From the NCBI GenBank assembly GCA_949825045.1, contig OX463813.1, positions 2,294,001 through 2,358,000 on the forward strand: 64,000 nucleotides of DNA. Direction: 5' to 3'. The stretch comes from Argyresthia goedartella (taxonomy: Eukaryota; Arthropoda; Insecta; Lepidoptera; Argyresthiidae). Both the position numbers and the translations under genes were made by a program. Under the pieces are notes generated by a model. That model did not search any database. It saw only the letters and a program-made list of their open reading frames with translations, and was not told where the DNA came from. This document shows, piece by piece, positions 10,284 through 19,533 of this stretch (its first letter is position 1; each line of letters opens with the position of its first letter).

Positions 10284-10733
10284 AGGGTTCCGTACCCGAA
10301 GGTTGCAAAACGAGATCCTATTACAAAGCCTCCGCCGTCCGTCCATCCGTCCGTCCGTCCGTCTGTCACCAGGCTGTATCTCATGAACCGTGATAGTAAG
10401 ACACTTGAAATTTTCAGAGATGATGTATTACTATTGCCGCTATACTATACAACTATTACTACTACTACTATACAACAAATACTATAAAACAGAATAAAAA
10501 CTATATTTAAGGGGGCTCCCATACAAAAACTATTTCAATACCACATTCAAACTTATGAATGCACCTGGTTACGTACATGGAGTGTGAATGTAGCCGCACC
10601 AATAACATTGTAAACAACATTTTGCTATGTAAAATAAAAATTATTCACTCCGCACCATCCCTACCATTGTACGGTGGTACGGAACCCTTCGTACGCGAGT
10701 TCGACTCGCTATTGACGGGTTTTTTGTTTTTTG
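10284..10733 (-). repeat. Lepidoptera-type GGTACGGAACCC repeat, long copy, reverse orientation
   Basis: Reads in reverse: GGGTTCCGTACCC at 10284, a (CCGT)n run at 10336-10365, CAGGCTGTATCTCATGAACC, then a body of about 130 bp closely matching the reverse complement of the copy at 44516-44940, then GGTACGGAACCCTTCGTACG and GTTCGACTCGC. Shared inverted ends (GGGTTCCGTACC / GGTACGGAACCC) suggest a non-autonomous element. It has no coding capacity. Confidence 0.75.
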
Positions 10734-11100
10734 CTTACATCTCGAAAACGACTCGTCTTAGGAAATTTTGTTGCTCTAAATAATGAAAGCTGATAAAATT
10801 CTTTACAACTTTAACTCTACACACTTTTACCTGATCCCAACGTTGTCAAGAATATGGGCTATTAGTTAGTTATTCAATACTCCTTTTTAAGTCTATAGTG
10901 TATACGGGTTAGCATTGCGATAGCAGACATTGACCTCAATGCTACTGCGAACATAATAACCATGGTAACGATTGACGACCGCTACCATGATAAACGAAAG
11001 TAATTTCGAACGTTGCATGTAATAAGTAAGTACCACAAGCATGCAGTGGTAGACAGGAGTCAATATATAGCACGCTATAGCCATGTTAACCCGAAAATAT
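10734..11100. other. AT-rich spacer, nothing recognised
   Basis: No credible frame or repeat family. Only a short minus-strand open stretch occurs, and it looks random. Confidence 0.45.
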
Positions 11101-11107
11101 TACCTAT

Positions 11108-11300
11108 ATGTTTAGTGGTTCAAGCTTGCCTGTCATGCACAGAAGATGCGGGTTCGAAACCCGGTGATGACCAGTGACCTGAACGCAGAATGAGGGAGAT
11201 AAGTAATTTTATCTTTAGTACATTAGGTTTTTACCGTTTATTACCCGGGGTCCTTTACGGAGTCCCTCGAAAGCGGCGAGCTACACCTTCTTAAATAAAC
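11108..11300 (+). mobile_element. SINE-like remnant with a B-box head (unassigned family)
   Basis: GCGGGTTCGAAACCCGGTGATGACC (11147 on) contains a polymerase III B box GGTTCGAAACC, preceded by TAGTGGTTCAAGCTTGCCTG as a degenerate A-box region. No duplicate of the body was found, so this is a weak call. Confidence 0.35.
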
Positions 11301-11324
11301 ATAAACATGAAATACAGGCACATA

Positions 11325-11480
11325 CATTGCTTCTGACCCCATACAAGGATACCCTGTGTTGTGGGAACCAGAAACAGTGACGTCACTCATATATAAACAT
11401 CAAAGAACTGGAGTTTTTTTCTTTATCCCCAACCGGGCATCGAACCCAGGACCTCTGGCGAGCGCCACAGAGCCAATAAA
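11325..11480 (-). mobile_element. tRNA-derived SINE (family 2), reverse copy
   Basis: On the minus strand the head B box reads GGTTCGATGCCC, and the body includes GGTTCCCACAACACAGGGTATCC, diagnostic of family 2. Related copies lie at 14525, 15124, 41935 and 60335. It abuts the foldback element at 11482. Confidence 0.6.
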
Positions 11481-11481
11481 A

Positions 11482-12369
11482 TTGCCTGTGGTCCCTCTAT
11501 CAGATGTAAGCCCACCAAATTGAAAATACCGAAGCTTAATAAAAAATACACGCGTTTCCTCAGATATTATGGCAGTGGCCCAACTTCACATAACGTAACT
11601 TTTTTTTATTTCTCGTAGGTGCTACAATTTATGACAGGTGTAACTATTTTTGACATGTTTCACTACTTTTGACAGGTTGCACTACTTTTGCCATGACACT
11701 GCTTTTGACATCTGTCACTACTTTTCACAGGTTTCATAATGTTGATAGCTGTTACAATTTTGAAAGGAGTCAAGTCTATGACAGGTTACATGTAATTTGT
11801 AGTGAAGTAGTGAAATCGGTCAAAAATCGTAACAATTATAAAAAAGTGAAACCTGACAAAATTACACCTGTCAAATAGCAGTGACAGCTGTCTAAAAATA
11901 ATTAAAAACAAAATACTTTCCACAAACACTTTGTCAAAATACACTTAAGTTCAATAGAAAAATATAAAACGTCAGAATTTAAAAGTAACGGAATAAACCA
12001 CTCCGGGATATTTTCGTGCCAAAGGTACCAATAACGCTGCAAGCACCTTTAAACATTTGTGACATCTAAGAAAACAAGTGACAACTTTCAAAAGTGGTGA
12101 CACCTCTCAAAAATAGTAACACCCATCAAAATCATTAGACTTTTCAAAAGTAGTGATAAAAATAGTGACAAAACCATGACACCCGTCGAAAGTTGCGACA
12201 CACGTCAAAATAGTAACACCTGTCAAAAATAGTGACAAAACTGTGACGCCGGTTAAAAATTACAAAATTCTTATATTATATGAAGTTGTGCCGCTGCCAT
12301 TACATTTTAGAAAACGCCTATTAGCTTACAATTTGGTGGGGTCACATGATATAGAGGGACCACGGGCAA
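11482..12369. mobile_element. 888-bp foldback-type palindromic element
   Basis: The two ends are inverted copies: TTGCCTGTGGTCCCTCTAT at the left and ATAGAGGGACCACGGGCAA at the right, followed inward by CCACCAAATT / AATTTGGTGG. The arms consist largely of a degenerate unit of about 20-25 bp of the type TGTCACTACTTTTGACAGG, in one orientation at 11620-11760 and the opposite at 12050-12260. There is no coding capacity. The design resembles foldback elements or long-palindrome MITEs; a transposase family cannot be assigned. Confidence 0.7.
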
Positions 12370-12421
12370 CAAACGGTTTTGACGGTTATATTAGAAAACA
12401 TTGAACTAATGGTTAAACGTG

Positions 12422-12427
12422 GGCGCA
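12422..12427. repeat. Polinton target-site duplication, left copy (GGCGCA)
   Basis: GGCGCA directly precedes the left end of the Polinton and recurs directly after its right end at 33224-33229. Six base pairs is the characteristic duplication length of Polintons. Confidence 0.85.
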
Positions 12428-12642
12428 AGTAGTAGGGTAACATTGGGGGTTCTGCATCACAAATTCGCGCCGCTCGCTTCGCTCGCTCCGCTCGGTTTGT
12501 GCTGCAAAACCCCACAATGTTATCCTACCCTGCAGGTTTTAAACGGCAACCTGTTTATTCTGAAGTGTGTCTAATTCATACTGCACCTCTTTTCTATTGA
12601 CTGATGACGACCTGAGCTACAAAATCTTATTGTACGCTATGC
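12428..12642 (+). repeat. Polinton left terminal inverted repeat
   Basis: Starts AGTAGTAGGGTAACATT; the right end reads AGTAGGGTAACATT on the other strand, so the left copy has a 3-bp slip. The match continues through the hairpin at 12435-12530, TTTTAAACGGCAACCTGTTTATTCTGAAGTGTGTCT, GACTGATGACGA and TACGCTATGC. Some substitutions and small indels lie in the inner half. Confidence 0.88.
12435..12530. repeat. Hairpin-forming palindrome in the Polinton terminus
   Basis: GGGTAACATTG...TGCATCACAAA on the left pairs with TTTGTGCTGCA...CAATGTTATCCTACCC on the right, around a CGCTCGCTTCGCTCGCTCCG core that can itself fold. The same hairpin is at 33124-33219. Confidence 0.75.
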
Positions 12643-13217
12643 AGTTAACAATTAGTCTGCTTGACAGACATAAAATAATGAAAATTGTGTCCACTAAGTG
12701 ATCAATAATTTTCATTTCAAGATATAAAAAATAGCAGCAAAACCTTCGCGTTTCGAGAGATGTCTTTACTTGATACGTGGTACGTGGTACGTGGCACTTG
12801 TTGCGACATCTCTCTCAACACTTAGGTTGGTCTGGTATGTGGCATATGGTACTTGGCACTTGGTATGTGGTACTTGTTCCCTTGCGGTTATGTCTAAAGC
12901 TGCTTTCGGGTTGCCCAAACCCTAATCACCTCAAGAGACAAATTTGCATGGTTGACAATGGGACATGTATAAGAGCAGTAGTAAATCGGGCCAATTTAAC
13001 TAAAGCATCTCACACAGAACCAGTCTAACTGTAGTTTATCTTACACTTCTTATATACTAAAAGAATGAAAAACTTTGATAGCGCGATGTAGGACTTGATT
13101 CATTTTATACTGGAGAATTAAAGTTTTAAACCTGAATCCATATTATGATGACCCTTGGAACTCTGATGACAAGGTTGTGACGTATTTCATTCACACTGCA
13201 TTTGTTTACTTAGAGAT
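12643..13217. other. Polinton left spacer, non-coding
   Basis: It holds a degenerate TACGTGG-type run at about 12775-12870 and no convincing gene. An 83-codon frame at 12777-13028 starts inside the low-complexity run and is not credible. Confidence 0.5.
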
Positions 13218-13544
13218 GTCGTAGCCATATCGTCGATTTGGCCATATCACAATATGGTCAGAAATGGCTTGACCATATCATGAAATGGGTTGCCATATCA
13301 TGATATGACCTGTTTTAATGAAAACATGTCTTTTTAAAAGCATTGTTATTCAGCACTGCATGATGTTTTTTTTGTGTTATACATGTCAAACTAACACGAA
13401 GACTATTCGAGGGCTTCGCTGCGCTCACTCCCTCTAGTCTTCACCTAAGCTACCGCAGTGTGTGCCCTAAAAGATTTAATCGATTTATGATATTTCACGT
13501 TTGGCCATATCGTGATATGGCCAATTCGATGATATGCCTACGAC
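13218..13544. mobile_element. MITE with GTCGTAG ends, copy 1 (inside the Polinton)
   Basis: The inverted ends read GTCGTAGCCATATCGTCGA and, in reverse complement from the right, GTCGTAGGCATATCATCGA, followed in both by TTGGCCATATCA.AATATGG-type sequence. It is flanked on both sides by AGAGAT (13212-13217 and 13545-13550), a probable 6-bp target duplication. The centre holds CTTCGCTGCGCTCAC and CTACCGCAGTGTG. A second, diverged copy is at 38161-38493 in the opposite orientation. Non-coding. Confidence 0.75.
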
Positions 13545-13639
13545 AGAGATATTCCTTATAAGTGTTCCATGTCATAATCATAACAAACTTATGCATATAA
13601 GGAGCTATCACGAATAAGGAAGGCGCTATGCGCTTTATA

Positions 13640-13958
13640 CAGGGTGTTGATTTGTAAAGTTACGCCGAGCTCAGAGGTGGTTAAATACATGATACTAAAG
13701 CAAAAATAAATTTTTTTTTTCAGTAAAAATTAAATTAATATTTTTTTGATTTTACAAATATTAAAAAAACATAGAAATGTCGTCCAAAAAGTGTTGCACT
13801 GGGTGGATTGAGGTTCAGGGCGCGGGGAAGAGTCTATTAGCACTCGGGCGCGGTGACTGGGGGGGGGTGTATCCACACTTTTAGGTAATTTCAGGAAAAT
13901 TTTCAGATGGTAAACTATCGGCTCTGAGTCGGGTGTAACTTTACAAATCAACACCCTG
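13640..13958. mobile_element. 319-bp MITE with 24-bp perfect inverted ends and TA duplication
   Basis: The ends are perfect inverted copies: CAGGGTGTTGATTTGTAAAG then TTAC. TA flanks both sides (13638-13639, 13959-13960), as for Tc1/mariner-type elements. The interior is T-rich at the left, with a GGGGGGGGGT run near 13860. No transposase is present. Confidence 0.8.
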
Positions 13959-13960
13959 TA

Positions 13961-14392
13961 TGAATCCATTGCATTGAGAGCTCAACATAATTCAGTTATC
14001 CTAAACAATTGTCTCAAAAACCATGCTCTTAAAAACCCTGCTTACATTGAAATTTTCACTGCTTGTTTAGAGTGGACGATATTTTTAATGATGCCAATAA
14101 ACCCATCAATGTATTTAAAGGTACATCTCATAACCATTTAAAAATTATGTTTCTAATTACACACTTGTCCTTATCCAGTACAACCATTGACCAAATTCAG
14201 TCAGCTAAGGCAGCGTTCATACAATGATTGTTAATAGTTGGAAACAAAATTGATAATAAGTACTTGAAATATACTAAGTATAAGGTTCAAAATCCTATGC
14301 CATTAGATTTTTTTAATTTTTTTTATTACACCGGTTAACAGTATTTTTTCCATTGAAAGTTCGATGTTGATGCACCTTTATAAATCAAAGCT
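13961..14392. other. AT-rich Polinton spacer
   Basis: No gene or repeat family recognised. Two TTTATAAAT-like stretches near its right end lead into the promoter of the following spliced gene. Confidence 0.45.
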
Positions 14393-14398
14393 TATAAA
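14393..14398 (+). promoter_or_regulatory. Candidate TATA box for the three-exon gene
   Basis: TATAAA lies about 110 bp upstream of the first splice donor (GTAAGT at 14507). That leaves room for a non-coding first exon of about 80 nt. This is inference from position only. Confidence 0.35.
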
Positions 14399-14504
14399 TA
14401 TTGATGCAACTAGATGAAAGCCGCTTTTCTAATACTTGCGTCGATATCTTCGAGTGAGCTCGTGTTTTGTGAATTAGTGCTGCTGAAGAACTGAAGACAT
14501 AAGT

Positions 14505-15754
14505 ATGTAAGTTTGATTTTTTATCACTTATGGATCCCGCACTTGGATACCTTGTGTCATGGGAACCAGAAACAGCGATAATACAAACATGTTAATCTCT
14601 AAGACCTAGGAAGGTTTTTTTGTCCCAACGGAATTAGAATCCGAAACCTCTAGCATGGTAGGCAGACGTACAACCGCTGCGCCACCGAGACCGTTTTTTT
14701 TTTTTTTTTTTTTTTTTTTTTTCATTCTATTAATATTTTAGGTGGTCCAGCCCATTTGATTCTGACGTAGACGAGGAGATCAGGAGCGAAGTTCAGAAGA
14801 AAAAACCTGCTGCGAAGGCGAAAAAAACTTCAACCCCTAAAGCGAAAAAAGCGGCGGCAATCCCAACACCAGCACTAACTGATGCCGGTTCTGAGTCGGA
14901 TGAGGAGCCCATTCCTTGTGCTCAGCCCAAGAAACGGAAGAGAATTGCTACCTTCCCAGATTCCGAGGTAAGCTTTAATATTATTTTATTTAAACAACCA
15001 TTTCTCATGTTTTAAACTAAATGTAGCATCTTGTTTGAATAATATTTTATGCTCGTCTATTTTAATTTTTTAATCATTATTTACTTTTATCTGTAGCACA
15101 AACATGTAAACATTCAAGATCTGATGTTTGTTTTTTATTTAGTTATCCAGCCGGGATTCGAATCCGCGATCCCTCGCATGGTAGGCAGACGCACAACTTC
15201 TGCACCGCAAGCCCCGCCCCTAATTTTATTTGTAATTACTTTGATTAACTTTTGATTAAAGATATACCAAAAATGTTTCGTAAAAACAATTTCCTCTTAT
15301 CTTAATCCAACTTAACTCACAGTTTTAAAATAATTGCTAATAATAATTGATTGACATGCATATTTTACTAGTGAAATTACATTGACAATGTAAAATATAT
15401 TTTTTTTAAATAATAGCGAATGCCTATTTCACATCTTTACAGGATGAGCTAGAGCCGATTCGTGCATCAGCGCTCAAGAACTTTCTTTCACGTCGCACCG
15501 GCTCGGGGTGTTCATTCCAGTCCGATCCTTCACGTCGAGGCGAATATTATGTGGAGCTACGGGTGTACAACAGCCGTGAGTTAGAGGGAAGCAAGTTAGG
15601 AGATCGGGACAGATGTAAATTGGCTTTGATACATATGAAAACGAATGTAAATGGAGATGCTCCCCTATGGCATTCGATTTCAAAAGTAGTTACTGATAGT
15701 AAGGAGCAATTCAAGGGAGTAAGACCAGTCATTTATCCTTTGAATATTATGTAA
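14505..15754 (+). CDS. Candidate three-exon gene, 179-aa nuclear-type basic protein, unknown function
   Basis: The coding segments I propose are 14505-14506, 14742-14967 and 15443-15754 (540 nt, exactly 180 codons). Exon 1 ends ...AAGTAT before GTAAGT; exon 2 follows TATTTTAG and starts G-TGG. The AT|G start codon is therefore assembled by splicing and followed by WSSPFDSDVDEE. Exon 2 ends GAG before GTAAGC; exon 3 follows CATCTTTACAG in phase. The protein has an acidic start, a Lys/Ala-rich stretch (KKKPAAKAKK), an NLS-like PKKRKRI, and a C-terminal half with GEYYVELRVYNSREL and PLWHSISKVV that I do not recognise. Codon use is more GC-rich than that of the polymerase, suggesting capture from a host. 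Family-2 SINEs sit in both introns. The first exon is the weakest part. Confidence 0.6.
14525..14700 (-). mobile_element. tRNA-derived SINE (family 2) in intron 1
   Basis: Reading leftward, the head is GGTCTCGGTGGCGCAGCGGT (a good A box, TGGCGCAGCGG), then CTGCCTACCATGC and a decayed B box. The body includes GGTTCCCATGACACAAGGTATCC. A 30-base T run at 14693-14722 abuts the head. Confidence 0.7.
15124..15215 (-). mobile_element. SINE (family 2) head fragment in intron 2
   Basis: On the minus strand: GCTTGCGGTGCAGAAGTTGTGCGTCTGCCTACCATGCGAGGGATCGCGGATTCGAATCCC is the tRNA-like head including the B box GATTCGAATCC. The body is missing. It lies between the donor at 14968 and the acceptor at 15442. 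Confidence 0.65.
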
Positions 15755-15821
15755 TGCAAAGCTGTCGATATCCGAATATCGCAAGCGTAAGAATCAGCCT
15801 CCGTCTGTCATTTATCCTTTG
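15728..15821. repeat. 15-bp direct repeat bracketing 64 bp at the gene's 3' end
   Basis: GTCATTTATCCTTTG occurs at 15728-15742 and 15807-15821. The first copy is the end of the coding region and the stop codon lies in the intervening 64 bp. This could be the target duplication of a tiny insertion. Confidence 0.6.
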
Positions 15822-15988
15822 TTTTTTTAAATCTTAATATTTTTAGCAACTTATTAACATAAAAATTCATGTAATCAATACAAGTCATTGTTATAATTTT
15901 TTCATCGTTCACATAATTTGATATTTTACTAATCTTTTACAACAGCAGTATTTGATTAAATAGATAATTCTCTTACCTACAGATAAAA

Positions 15989-18900
15989 ATGGTTTATTGT
16001 CAAGAATGTCAAGCATATGTCTCACGATTATCTTCTCACAAGAAAAGTAGCATTCACAAATCTAACTGTTTGATACGAACTGAGTTAAGCAATGTTAAAA
16101 TAATAGCAACAGCGTTTAGAAATAGAATAATCAGTTATAGAGTCAATCCTGAAAAAGAATATCTTGTACCTGATTTTTTTTTGTCAGATAACTATTCTAC
16201 CGTTAGTAATCTTATAAGCACCCTTCTAAGAAAACATCGATCGTTAAAAGTAAACATAGAACTTTTTATTACATATAATCTACCTAAAGATAACACTCAA
16301 TCTTTAAAATCATTTAACACAAAATATACCATGGTATTGCAAAGTACTGATATTTCCGTTTTATACCATGATTTATCAAACCTTTTGCTAATGAAGTGCT
16401 TAGAGTTTGAACACGCAGAGTCGGGGTGGACTATAGAGTCAGTAAGTCATTTGGAGATAAACATTGCGAAATTTAGTCCGTTGAAAGCAGGATCGTACAT
16501 ACCACTTCCGAAAAGTATTCAAAACACAAAGTCTTGTCTAAATATAAAAAATAATGATGAGTACTGTTTTTTGTGGAGCATTGTAGCACATTTATATCCT
16601 GCAAAAAATAATCCCAATAGACTTTCATCTTACCCTCATTTCTCTAACTTTTTTAACACTTCAGGAATGTCATTTCCCCCCAGCTTTAAATGTATTAAAT
16701 GGTTTGAAAGACATAATACGGGAGTGAGTGTCAATATTTATGGATTAGATGAACATGGTAGTATAACAGGTCCTCTATACAAAACTTTGCGAAGACGTGT
16801 TGAGCATGTGAATTTGTTATTTATCAGTTGTAAATCGAAAAATCATTTCTGTTTAATTAAAGATATGGGAAAGCTCTTACACAACCAACTCACGAAACAC
16901 AAATCACGAATTCATCTTTGTGATGAATGCTTCATGTACTTTAGTACAGAAGAGAAGTTAGCAAGTCATAATTGTGCAGGGATACAGACTGTTCTTCCTG
17001 AGGAAGGCAGCAAAACAGGTTTTTCAAATTATGAAAGAACACAAAGGATTCCAATAGTGATATATGGTGACTTCGAGAGTTTACTCCGCGAGTATTCAGA
17101 TAAACATAAATCCACTCATGTAGAGAATGTGCAGGTACACGAAGCAACTTGTTTCGGTTATTTCATTTGTTGTAAGTCTAATCCAGAGTTAAATGATTAT
17201 GTTTCCTACAGGGGTTCCAACTGTTCTCAAAAGTTTTGTGAGTCAATTTGCAAGGATTTGCTTCGTTTACATAAAATATTATCTGTACAAAGAGAAATGA
17301 CTCCCTTAACAGAAGAAGAAAAATTAAGAGTGGAAAATACAACTAACTGTCATATATGTAAAAAATCATTTTCTCTCGAAGATACAAAAGTTCTAGATCA
17401 TGATCACTTTACTGGGAAATTTAGAGGACCTGCACACAATTCATGCAATTTAAATTGTAAGACTTGTCCATTCATTCCAATAATTTTCCATAACCTTTCT
17501 GGTTACGATTGTCATCTATTTATTGTAGAGCTATCTAAAATATGTGGTCGCATTAAACTATTACCAAAAAACAAAGAAAAATATATTTCCTTTACAAAGT
17601 TTATCCCACTTGACAGACAACATACTGCTCAGCTGAAATTTGTTGATTCTTTAAATTTTTTGGATTCAAGTTTAGATAATCTCATTAAAACACTTGAAAC
17701 CGAAGACTTCATTAACTTAAAGTCATTTTATGAAGATGAAAAGATGTTTAATTTAGCTCGGAGAAAAGGTGTCTTTTGCTATGACTATGTAGATTCGTGG
17801 GATAGATATAATGAGACCACATTACCAGACAGAAACAAATTTTATAACAAACTCACTTCTGAGATTATTACCAATGATGATTATAATCATGCTATGAATG
17901 TTTGGGAAACATTTGGAATGAAAACTCTTGGAGACTATACAGATTTTTACTTGAAATGTGATGTTTTATTACTTTCTGACGTATTTGAAAAATTTAGATT
18001 TATGAGTCTTAATCATTACAATCTAGACCCTTGTCACTATGTTTCTTCGCCATCTTTAAGTTGGGATGCTATGCAGCTTTATACAGGTGTTGAGTTAGAC
18101 TTAATATCAGATGTTGAAATCTATCAAATGTTTGAAAAAGGTATCAGAGGGGGTTTAGCTCAATGCTCACGACGGTATGCAAAAGCGAATAATAAATATT
18201 TATCCGATTATAAACCTAACATATCTTCAAATTATTTAATGTATTTTGACTGTGTTAATTTATATGGATATGTGATGATGTCAAAATTACCCATCGGAAA
18301 TTTTAGATTTTTAAAAGAAAATGAATTGATCAATTTTAATGTCATGACGATAAGTTCTCATAGTGATACAGGTTTCATTCTTGAAGTAGATTTACATTAT
18401 CCTTCTGAAATTCATGACAATCATGCAGATCTACCGTTTGCTGCAGAACAATTAAAGGTTCCATTTCCCCTTGGTAAAAATATAAAATTAGTATCCAATT
18501 TATTTGATAAATATAAGTATGTGATTCATTATGTACATTTACAAAAATGCTTAGAACATGGCTTACAATTACTTAAAATTCATAGAGTTCTTTCATTTGA
18601 TCAAAGAGCATTTTTAGAACCTTATATAACTCTCAATACAACTCTAAGACAAAACGCAAAGTCTGAATTCGAAAAAAATTTTTTCAAGAAACAAAATAAC
18701 TCAATTTTTGGTAAGACTATAGAGAATAAGAGAAAGCAGGTAGATGTGAAACTGATAAACATTTGGTCTGATTCATCAAATAAAACAAACAAATATATTG
18801 GTGCTGAAAAATATATAAGCGCTCCTAATTTTAAAAATTTGGCCATTATTTCAAAAGATTTGGTAGTCATACAGATGGAGCCCTCAAAAGTCATTCTGGA

Positions 18901-19492
18901 TAAACCAATTTATGTAGGTTTTAGTATATTAGATCTAGCAAAAACACATTTATATAATTTTCATTACTCAGTAATGAAAAAAATTTATGACAAGAACATC
19001 CAACTATGTTACACAGATACAGATAGCCTTCTGTATCTTATAAATACAGAGGATATTTATGAAGACATGAAAAAACATATTAAATATTTTGATACTAGTA
19101 ATTTTAAGTGTGACAATGTGTACAATATGCCATGTTTAAATAAACAAATTCCAGGATATTTTAAAGATGAGATGAGTGGGGATGTTATTTCAGAATTTGT
19201 GGGCTTAAGAGCCAAGTTGTATTGTATAGAGACAAATAAAAACTGTTCAGTTAAGAAAGCCAAGGGTGTGAAAAAATGTGTTGTAAAAAAATTGGATATT
19301 AATAAATATAAGGATGCTTTATTTAAAAACATAGAATTTAAAGATTCAATGTATTTTATACGATCTAAAAATCACTGTGTCTATACACAAAAAGTAAATA
19401 AGGTTGTTTTAAATGCAAATGATGATAAAAGACAGATATTAAATGGAAGTTTTAAAACATTGCCCTGGGGACATTATTCCACTATATTTTAA
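15989..19492 (+). CDS. POLB: Protein-primed DNA polymerase, family B (Polinton)
   Basis: Full-length 1167-aa polymerase that replicates the element from a protein primer. It begins with a C2H2-like finger (YCQECQAYVSRLSSHKKSSIH). Cys193 in NDEYCFLWS and His286 in NHFCLIKDM are spaced like a papain-fold (OTU-like) domain; that reading is inference. Next are exonuclease motif I (YGDFESLL, D361/E363), a treble-clef motif VLDHDHFTGKFRGPAHNSCN near 470 resembling endonuclease VII, exonuclease motif II (IIFHNLSGYDCHLF), polymerase motif A (MYFDCVNLYG, D754), motif B (KQNNSIFGK, about 901-909), motif C (YTDTDS, 1008-1013) and KKAKGVKK. Every catalytic acid is intact. A good splice acceptor (CTCTTACCTACAG) lies 6-7 nt before the ATG, so a 5' UTR intron is possible. 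Confidence 0.95.
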   Translation: MVYCQECQAYVSRLSSHKKSSIHKSNCLIRTELSNVKIIATAFRNRIISYRVNPEKEYLVPDFFLSDNYSTVSNLISTLLRKHRSLKVNIELFITYNLPKDNTQSLKSFNTKYTMVLQSTDISVLYHDLSNLLLMKCLEFEHAESGWTIESVSHLEINIAKFSPLKAGSYIPLPKSIQNTKSCLNIKNNDEYCFLWSIVAHLYPAKNNPNRLSSYPHFSNFFNTSGMSFPPSFKCIKWFERHNTGVSVNIYGLDEHGSITGPLYKTLRRRVEHVNLLFISCKSKNHFCLIKDMGKLLHNQLTKHKSRIHLCDECFMYFSTEEKLASHNCAGIQTVLPEEGSKTGFSNYERTQRIPIVIYGDFESLLREYSDKHKSTHVENVQVHEATCFGYFICCKSNPELNDYVSYRGSNCSQKFCESICKDLLRLHKILSVQREMTPLTEEEKLRVENTTNCHICKKSFSLEDTKVLDHDHFTGKFRGPAHNSCNLNCKTCPFIPIIFHNLSGYDCHLFIVELSKICGRIKLLPKNKEKYISFTKFIPLDRQHTAQLKFVDSLNFLDSSLDNLIKTLETEDFINLKSFYEDEKMFNLARRKGVFCYDYVDSWDRYNETTLPDRNKFYNKLTSEIITNDDYNHAMNVWETFGMKTLGDYTDFYLKCDVLLLSDVFEKFRFMSLNHYNLDPCHYVSSPSLSWDAMQLYTGVELDLISDVEIYQMFEKGIRGGLAQCSRRYAKANNKYLSDYKPNISSNYLMYFDCVNLYGYVMMSKLPIGNFRFLKENELINFNVMTISSHSDTGFILEVDLHYPSEIHDNHADLPFAAEQLKVPFPLGKNIKLVSNLFDKYKYVIHYVHLQKCLEHGLQLLKIHRVLSFDQRAFLEPYITLNTTLRQNAKSEFEKNFFKKQNNSIFGKTIENKRKQVDVKLINIWSDSSNKTNKYIGAEKYISAPNFKNLAIISKDLVVIQMEPSKVILDKPIYVGFSILDLAKTHLYNFHYSVMKKIYDKNIQLCYTDTDSLLYLINTEDIYEDMKKHIKYFDTSNFKCDNVYNMPCLNKQIPGYFKDEMSGDVISEFVGLRAKLYCIETNKNCSVKKAKGVKKCVVKKLDINKYKDALFKNIEFKDSMYFIRSKNHCVYTQKVNKVVLNANDDKRQILNGSFKTLPWGHYSTIF

Positions 19493-19533
19493 GAAATAAC
19501 CTGCTGTTGTAAATTAATTAAAAAAAATAAACA

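Noticed and set aside
12777..13028. 83-codon frame near the Polinton left end
   Set aside because: It begins in a TACGTGG low-complexity run and has no recognisable domain.
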